Shown piece after piece: positions 6,329 to 10,022 of a stretch of 10,022 nucleotides of DNA. Below the pieces are notes generated by a model. It was not told where the DNA came from. It worked only from the letters and a program-made list of their open reading frames with translations, and did not search any database. The DNA lies in assembly GCA_963933065.1 (NCBI GenBank), contig CAWVUB010000085.1, positions 1 to 10,022 of the forward strand, written 5' to 3'. A program made the position numbers and the translations under genes. This DNA comes from UBA9410 sp963933065 (GTDB lineage Bacteria; Actinomycetota; Acidimicrobiia; Acidimicrobiales; MedAcidi-G1). Each line of letters starts with the position of its first letter. The stretch's first letter is position 1.

Positions 6329-7639
6329 TCAGCTAGCGAACAAGTCCATCAAGCGGGCCGTGTAATACGTGGCCGGCAAGACAAACAAGAGAGCATCAAA
6401 GCGGTCCATGAGCCCGCCATGGCCAGGAAGAATGGTTCCCATGTCTTTAAGTCCGAGGTCTCGTTTGACCATCGACTCACAGAGGTCACCCAGCGGTGCC
6501 GCCAAAGCGACCACGATGCCCAGCACAAAGGCTGAGCCAAGGTCGCCAGGGTCTTGGCCGAACGGTGTGATCTGCCCGACCACCAAGACTGCCGTAGCAA
6601 AACTCACTGCCATGCCCCCAATTAGTCCCTCTGTAGTCTTATTGGGGCTAACCGCAGACAACGGACTCCGACCAAATAGGCGTCCGACAACTAGGCCACC
6701 CGTGTCGTAGCCCACAGTGCACAGGACTGCAGCCAGAAGCATGCCAATGCCGTTCGGATCTGTGAGCATAAGGCCGGCAAAGGAACCCAGTAACCCGACA
6801 TAGAGGACACCAAACAGGGTTACTGACACGTTCAACAACGGTGCCTGTCGATCAATTCCAGTCAGATACCAGAAAAGACTGAACAGCACGGTAAGTCCTA
6901 AAACTAAAGGTATGGCAGCCTCAAAGCGCCAGTAAGCAGCGAGGTTGAGAGCACCGACCGCGACCACACCAAGCAAAGCTGCAGGTTGGTAGCCCGCTCG
7001 ACGTAGGGCCATAAAAAATTCGGCTGCGGCCAGCACGAGCACAATGGTCACCAGCGCCATCGTCGCAGTGGTACCGATCCGGAAAGCGGCCAAGGCCAGC
7101 GCCCCAAGTCCAACACCAGTTACAACAGCCATTGTCATGTCTCGTCCACCGGCGGCTGCCGCAGCGAGATTTCGGTCCGGACCCGGGGCCACCGGACCAT
7201 TAGGAGCTAAACCACCCGACGCCGACTCACCGGCACCAACGTCATTTTCCCGCACTCCAAAGTCTGGCAGCGGCTCATCAGGTGGCAACAGTGGTGGATC
7301 GAACTCAGCAGTCGCCGAGGTAACCAACGGGCCATCGTCAAAAAATACGGCTGCGGCCTCCAAGTCATCCCCCACCGGTTGCTGGGACTCATGATCATCA
7401 GGGACATCATCAGACCAACGAGGACCATCGTCGAGTCCAGCCCAAGGATCATCCCCACCTGTCGATCCTCCGACTACGTCACCCGCAGGCGGCGCCGACC
7501 AGTGTGGCAACTCATCTCCCGAGCCTGCACCGCCAAACACCGACCGACCCGGCTCGACATCATCGTCAGGTGCATCGAGACCAAGGATTCGAATCTCGTC
7601 GAAACCGCCTCCTCCGGTACCACTTTGATCTGTGTTCAC
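6329..7639 (-). CDS. cdsA: Phosphatidate cytidylyltransferase (CDP-diacylglycerol synthase) with long acidic N-terminal extension
   Basis: CdsA makes CDP-diacylglycerol from CTP and phosphatidic acid at the membrane, the branch point to bacterial phospholipids. The catalytic part (about 166-436) is a multi-pass membrane domain ending in the family signature, SMVKRDLGLKDMGTILPGHG followed by GLMDR (residues 389-413), preceded by GDLCES (384-389). Asp385, Lys392, Arg393, Asp394, Lys398, Asp399, His407 and Asp412 are all present. Residues 1-165 form an acidic Gly/Pro/Asp-rich segment without membrane helices, probably disordered and cytoplasmic, with Trp-containing patches (LPHWSAPPAG, DDPWAGLDDGPRW) that could be binding motifs. 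The full 436 residues are much longer than the roughly 270-300 of classic CdsA. The start is GTG at 7639-7637 with a strong ribosome site (GGGAGGA, 5 nt away), so the extension is really translated in this model. Catalytic identity is firm; the extension's role is unknown. Confidence 0.97.
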   Translation of the reverse strand: MNTDQSGTGGGGFDEIRILGLDAPDDDVEPGRSVFGGAGSGDELPHWSAPPAGDVVGGSTGGDDPWAGLDDGPRWSDDVPDDHESQQPVGDDLEAAAVFFDDGPLVTSATAEFDPPLLPPDEPLPDFGVRENDVGAGESASGGLAPNGPVAPGPDRNLAAAAAGGRDMTMAVVTGVGLGALALAAFRIGTTATMALVTIVLVLAAAEFFMALRRAGYQPAALLGVVAVGALNLAAYWRFEAAIPLVLGLTVLFSLFWYLTGIDRQAPLLNVSVTLFGVLYVGLLGSFAGLMLTDPNGIGMLLAAVLCTVGYDTGGLVVGRLFGRSPLSAVSPNKTTEGLIGGMAVSFATAVLVVGQITPFGQDPGDLGSAFVLGIVVALAAPLGDLCESMVKRDLGLKDMGTILPGHGGLMDRFDALLFVLPATYYTARLMDLFAS

Positions 7640-7683
7640 TGCGGTCCTCCCATCTGGCCCTTTGTCACATCATCGGTATCCAT
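7636..7683 (-). CDS. Possible 15-residue leader-type ORF upstream of cdsA
   Basis: An ATG at 7683-7681 opens a 15-codon frame (MDTDDVTKGQMGGPQ) whose TGA stop overlaps the cdsA GTG start in a GTGA junction. It starts 8 nt after the frr stop. It has no clear ribosome site, its codons include the cdsA ribosome site, and such a short frame is expected by chance. It may be a coupling device or nothing. Listed only because the junction resembles the one before frr. Confidence 0.15.
   Translation of the reverse strand: MDTDDVTKGQMGGPQ
7645..7651 (-). promoter_or_regulatory. Strong ribosome binding site of cdsA
   Basis: The minus strand reads GGGAGGA with a 5-nt spacer before the cdsA GTG. It decides the start, and thus shows that the 165-residue acidic extension belongs to the protein. 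It lies in the 52-nt gap after frr. Confidence 0.8.
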
Positions 7684-7691
7684 AGAGTGAC

Positions 7692-8255
7692 TCAAATCTC
7701 TAGCAATTCGTTTTCCTTGACTTGACGGGCACTCTCAATCTCTGCCTCGAATCCATGGATCATTTCGTCTAGGCGATTACCGGCCCACTTCAAATCATCC
7801 TCTGATACCGACCCTTCGAGATCATCAAGGTCCTTACGTGCGTGCCGTCTTAATCCCCGCATTCGATTTTTCCCATCTTCAGCCATGGTATTAACCATGC
7901 GTACCAGATCTCGGCGTCGTTCTTCGGTCAACTCAGGAAACGAGAGGCGAACGCTACGTCCATCGTTGCCCGGGGTTAGACCCAAGTCAGCCTGAACAAT
8001 GGCCTTCTCAATAGCTGGGACATTGGCTGGATCGTGAGGCGTCACCAGGAGCTGGCGCGTCTCAGGGATGGAAAAACTCGCGAGTTCCTGCATTCGCATC
8101 TCGACTCCGTAGGCCACAACAATGACTTTCTCAACTATGGCCGACGAAGCTCGACCTGTTCGTATGGTCGAGAACTCTCTTCGAGTATGGGTGACGGAAT
8201 CGGACATACCTGACGAAGCCTCATCAAGCACCATCTGGATCATCTCGTCGCTCAC
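7692..8255 (-). CDS. frr: Ribosome recycling factor
   Basis: RRF, with EF-G, splits the post-termination ribosome. With the start used here the product has 187 residues, the usual family length (about 185). The three-helix bundle and small beta domain are recognisable: THTRREFSTIRTGRAS (23-38), the VEKVIVVAYGVEMRMQELASF region (41-61), NDGRSVRLSFPELTEERRRDL (97-117) and the C-terminal helix with SEDDLKWAGNRLDEM (151-165). The start chosen is GTG at 8255-8253, which gives MSDEMIQMVLDEA and has GGGGGA 4 nt upstream. A longer in-frame GTG at 8288 would add 11 residues (Asp/Gly/Pro-rich) not expected in RRF and would overlap the small ORF. A downstream ATG (Met5) is also possible. The pyrH-frr-cdsA neighbourhood is conserved across bacteria. 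Confidence 0.97.
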   Translation of the reverse strand: MSDEMIQMVLDEASSGMSDSVTHTRREFSTIRTGRASSAIVEKVIVVAYGVEMRMQELASFSIPETRQLLVTPHDPANVPAIEKAIVQADLGLTPGNDGRSVRLSFPELTEERRRDLVRMVNTMAEDGKNRMRGLRRHARKDLDDLEGSVSEDDLKWAGNRLDEMIHGFEAEIESARQVKENELLEI

Positions 8256-8344
8256 TTCATCCCCCGGTCCGTCCGGACTATCTCCCACTCATCGTCAGAC
8301 AACTCGTCCAAGCGAGTCCCCTCCATAGATTCGAACGGGTTCAC
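8252..8344 (-). CDS. Possible small protein (30 aa) between pyrH and frr
   Basis: A GTG at 8344-8342, 3 nt after the pyrH stop, opens a 30-codon frame beginning MNPFESMEGTRLDE and ending EIVRTDRGMK. Its TGA overlaps the frr GTG in a GTGA junction. An internal ATG (codon 7) is an alternative start. Twenty-four of 30 codons end in G or C, as expected of coding DNA in a moderately GC-rich genome. The predicted peptide is acidic in the middle, with one Trp, and has no membrane segment. There is no strong ribosome site for either start, so translation would depend on coupling to pyrH. I do not recognise a family. It could be a real small protein or translation linker, or a chance frame in a 92-nt spacer. 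Confidence 0.35.
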   Translation of the reverse strand: MNPFESMEGTRLDELSDDEWEIVRTDRGMK

Positions 8345-8347
8345 TAG

Positions 8348-9085
8348 TCAGGAGACCAGTGTGCCCACTGATTCGCCAGCGAGGATGGACCGGACGTTAC
8401 CCGAGGCCATCAAGTCAAACATGACGATTGGCAGATCATTGTCCATGCAAAGCGTGATCGCTGTGGCATCCATGGCTCGGAGACCCTTTTGGATCACATC
8501 AAGATAGGAGATTTCCTTGAGTCTTGTGGCCTGTGGATCCAACTTTGGGTCAGCCGTATAAATACCATCGGTCCCTGAGTGGGTGCCCTTAAGAACTACT
8601 CCAGCTTCAATCTCAACAGCCCTCAGCGCAGCTGCTGTATCAGTTGTGAAGAACGGGTTACCCGTTCCACCTGCAAAGATCACTACGCGACCCTTCTGCA
8701 GGTGACGGACAGCCCGACGCCGAATGTACGGTTCCGCAATCTGGGCCATATGGATGGCGCTCTGGACGCGGGTCGGCTGACCCATCTGTTCAAGCGTGTC
8801 CTGCAGGGCCAGCGCGTTAATCGAAGTTGCAAGCATGCCCATGTAATCAGCCTGAGCCCGATCCATCCCGGCTCCAGCGCCAGACATACCACGCCAGATG
8901 TTGCCACCACCCACTACGACAGCTATGTCGACTGCGAACTCATTACGAACCGCAGCAATTTCCTCGGCAACTTGACCAACGATTTCTCCATCGATGCCAT
9001 AGCCAGCGTCACCGGCGAAGGCTTCACCAGAAACTTTTAGAACTACTCGATTCCAGCGAGCTGGACTCCGGTCGCCATCGCTCAT
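8348..9085 (-). CDS. pyrH: Uridylate (UMP) kinase
   Basis: PyrH phosphorylates UMP to UDP with ATP in pyrimidine nucleotide synthesis. It is a hexameric amino-acid-kinase-family enzyme unrelated to eukaryotic UMP/CMP kinases, and family members are commonly GTP-activated and UTP-inhibited. The 245 residues fit the usual 235-245. Motifs: VVLKVSGEAF (14-23, catalytic Lys17), VVVGGGNIWRG (56-66), ADYMGMLATSINALALQD (79-96), FAGGTGNPFFTTDTAA (137-152) and TDGIYTADP (172-180). The KGTHSG loop just before the last motif (166-171) is slightly longer than the common KATKVDGVY form. The ATG at 9085 is 4 nt after the tsf stop and preceded by TTGGGAG. Longer upstream in-frame starts would lie inside tsf and are discarded. 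It sits between tsf and frr, its usual place. Confidence 0.98.
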   Translation of the reverse strand: MSDGDRSPARWNRVVLKVSGEAFAGDAGYGIDGEIVGQVAEEIAAVRNEFAVDIAVVVGGGNIWRGMSGAGAGMDRAQADYMGMLATSINALALQDTLEQMGQPTRVQSAIHMAQIAEPYIRRRAVRHLQKGRVVIFAGGTGNPFFTTDTAAALRAVEIEAGVVLKGTHSGTDGIYTADPKLDPQATRLKEISYLDVIQKGLRAMDATAITLCMDNDLPIVMFDLMASGNVRSILAGESVGTLVS

Positions 9086-9089
9086 GCGA

Positions 9090-9881
9090 TCAGGCTCCCA
9101 AGTAGGCCTGAGCGAACCTCTCGATACTGCCACCGCCGAGGGTGTCAGCAACCGAGGTCTTGTCTCCGTGTAGGCCTTGTTCGAGGAGTACCGTCTCCCT
9201 AAACCACCCTGCGAGTCGACCTTCAACAATTTTGTCCCAAGCTTGCTCGGGTTTACCCTCAGCCTTGGTGATGTCAAGTAACGCGGCTCGCTCTTTGTCG
9301 ACAAGATCCAACGAGACTTCATCTCGGGTCAAGCAAGTTGGCTTGGCAAAAGCGATGTGGAGGGCCACCTGGTGCAGCGTCTCTTGATCAACGCCGGAGC
9401 CCTCGACCACAACGCCATTCACGCCCCGTCCGTCCTGCACATGCAGGTAAGTGTCAAGCACATTGCCCTCGCCAGCCTCGATAAGCGATACCCGGCCTAC
9501 GTCGATGTTTTCTTTGATGGCGAGGCGTAAGTCATCAATGGCCGACATGCGGGCCTCGACAGCGCCTTCACCCTCCACCAAGACCGCACGAGTTAGTTCA
9601 TCGACAAGTGCCAGAAACCCATCCGACTTCGCCGAGAAGTCGGTTTCACACTTGAGGTGCACGATGGCCGCACGCCGGTCATCGGCGACAAGGCCAATAG
9701 CCCCTTCAACGTTGTCGCGATCCGACCGACTGGCTGCTTTGGCTAAACCTTTTTCTCGGAGCATCTGGGAGGCGGCCTCGAAGTCGCCGTCAGACTCGAT
9801 CAAGGCCTTCTTCGCATCCATCATCCCGGCACCGGTGGCATCGCGTAGCGCCTTGACATCCTTGGCGGCGATCTCAGCCAT
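9090..9881 (-). CDS. tsf: Elongation factor Ts
   Basis: EF-Ts is the nucleotide exchange factor that recycles EF-Tu from GDP to GTP. The 263-residue product starts with the UBA-like domain (MAEIAAKDVKALRDATGAGM followed by MDAKKAL, 1-27) and REKGLAKAASRSDR (42-55). It then has the EF-Tu-contacting motif CETDFSAKSDGF (78-89), in which the common Val after TDF is Ser. The core subdomains follow, with VALHIAFAKP (172-181), VDKERA (194-199) and the C-terminal AWDKIVEGRLAGWFRETVLL (214-233). The ATG start is 2 nt after the rpsB stop, with AAGAGGAAAAGGG upstream inside rpsB. The rpsB-tsf pairing is nearly universal in bacteria and supports the call. Confidence 0.98.
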   Translation of the reverse strand: MAEIAAKDVKALRDATGAGMMDAKKALIESDGDFEAASQMLREKGLAKAASRSDRDNVEGAIGLVADDRRAAIVHLKCETDFSAKSDGFLALVDELTRAVLVEGEGAVEARMSAIDDLRLAIKENIDVGRVSLIEAGEGNVLDTYLHVQDGRGVNGVVVEGSGVDQETLHQVALHIAFAKPTCLTRDEVSLDLVDKERAALLDITKAEGKPEQAWDKIVEGRLAGWFRETVLLEQGLHGDKTSVADTLGGGSIERFAQAYLGA

Positions 9882-9883
9882 TA

Positions 9884-10022
9884 TCAGCCCTTTTCCTCTT
9901 CAGAATCACTCTCGTTGCCGATCACTTCTTCTGTCGGCACATCGGCAACAGACGGCTCATCAACTACGGCCTCAACATCCGACTCCTCAGAAGCAAGAAC
10001 TGTGGCCTCAACATCCGACTCC
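9884..10022 (-). CDS. rpsB: Ribosomal protein S2 (uS2), C-terminal acidic tail (partial)
   Basis: An open frame enters from the right edge and ends with TGA at 9886-9884, 2 nt before the tsf start. The 45 visible residues are strongly acidic (for example DEPSVADVPTEEVIGNESDS, then EEEKG at the end) and contain a repeated ESDVEA block. This is not part of the conserved S2 fold, so the identity is inferred from the near-universal rpsB-tsf order and from the acidic C-terminal tails found on S2 in many actinobacteria. The folded S2 domain would lie outside the window. Confidence 0.7.
   Translation of the reverse strand, partial: ESDVEATVLASEESDVEAVVDEPSVADVPTEEVIGNESDSEEEKG
9968..10021 (-). repeat. 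18-bp direct repeat in the rpsB tail
   Basis: The plus-strand sequence GGCCTCAACATCCGACTC occurs identically at 9968-9985 and 10004-10021, a 36-nt period in the rpsB frame. Each copy encodes ESDVEA. Perfect nucleotide identity, including synonymous positions, suggests a recent in-frame duplication in the disordered tail. Further copies may lie beyond the window. Confidence 0.8.

Noticed and set aside
5777..6535. 252-residue plus-strand open frame antisense to dxr and cdsA
   Set aside because: It is antisense to well-conserved motifs of dxr and the cdsA C-terminus; the Thr/Ala/Ser-rich composition is typical of a shadow frame.
8256..8288. Upstream GTG start for frr (198 residues)
   Set aside because: It adds an Asp/Gly/Pro-rich leader not expected in RRF, while GTG 8255 gives the family length and has a purine-rich site in front.
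9086..9322. Longer pyrH start inside tsf
   Set aside because: The extra 79 residues overlap tsf coding sequence and have no UMP kinase character; the ATG at 9085 has a ribosome site and gives the normal length.

Overview
The window is a conserved translation, lipid and isoprenoid housekeeping block from a bacterium, most likely an actinobacterium and plausibly of the class Acidimicrobiia. The lineage rests on gene order (rpsB-tsf-pyrH-frr-cdsA, then dxr-rseP-ispG, then rimP-nusA-ylxR-infB), a single-domain-pair NusA of 375 residues, frequent GTG/TTG starts, moderately high GC content by eye, and an IF2 N-terminus starting MPKNIRVYELARELG. No marker gene is present that would fix the class. 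Every gene lies on the minus strand, so transcription runs from position 10022 toward position 1. The long plus-strand reading frames are shadows.

Reading in the direction of transcription: the window opens in the acidic C-terminal tail of ribosomal protein S2 (9884-10022). It continues with EF-Ts (9090-9881), UMP kinase (8348-9085), a possible 30-residue small ORF (8252-8344), ribosome recycling factor (7692-8255), and CDP-diacylglycerol synthase with a long acidic N-terminal extension (6329-7639). Then come DXP reductoisomerase (5158-6315), an RseP/Rip1-type site-2 protease (3863-5152) and IspG (2581-3807). Gaps in this block run from a 4-nt overlap to 55 nt, so it probably forms one long operon or a few overlapping transcripts. 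It ends at a clear rho-independent terminator (2447-2477).

A second unit follows: RimP (1854-2372), NusA (730-1857, overlapping rimP by ATGA), YlxR (415-720) and the first 96 codons of IF2 (1-290), which runs into a Pro-Glu repeat encoded by 18-bp tandem DNA repeats at the window edge.

The first unit supplies ribosome components and recycling, pyrimidine nucleotides, the CDP-DAG precursor of phospholipids, two steps of the MEP isoprenoid pathway, and an intramembrane protease. The second supplies 30S maturation, transcription elongation/antitermination and translation initiation. This is core-genome content. I see no mobile element, CRISPR array, tRNA/rRNA gene, defence system or biosynthetic island, and no convincing novel system. 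The points worth a second look are the small ORFs tucked between core genes with 4-nt GTGA overlaps, the lineage-type low-complexity extensions on CdsA, IF2, S2, IspG and RseP, the in-frame nusA/ylxR junction, and the hairpin-bearing rimP leader.
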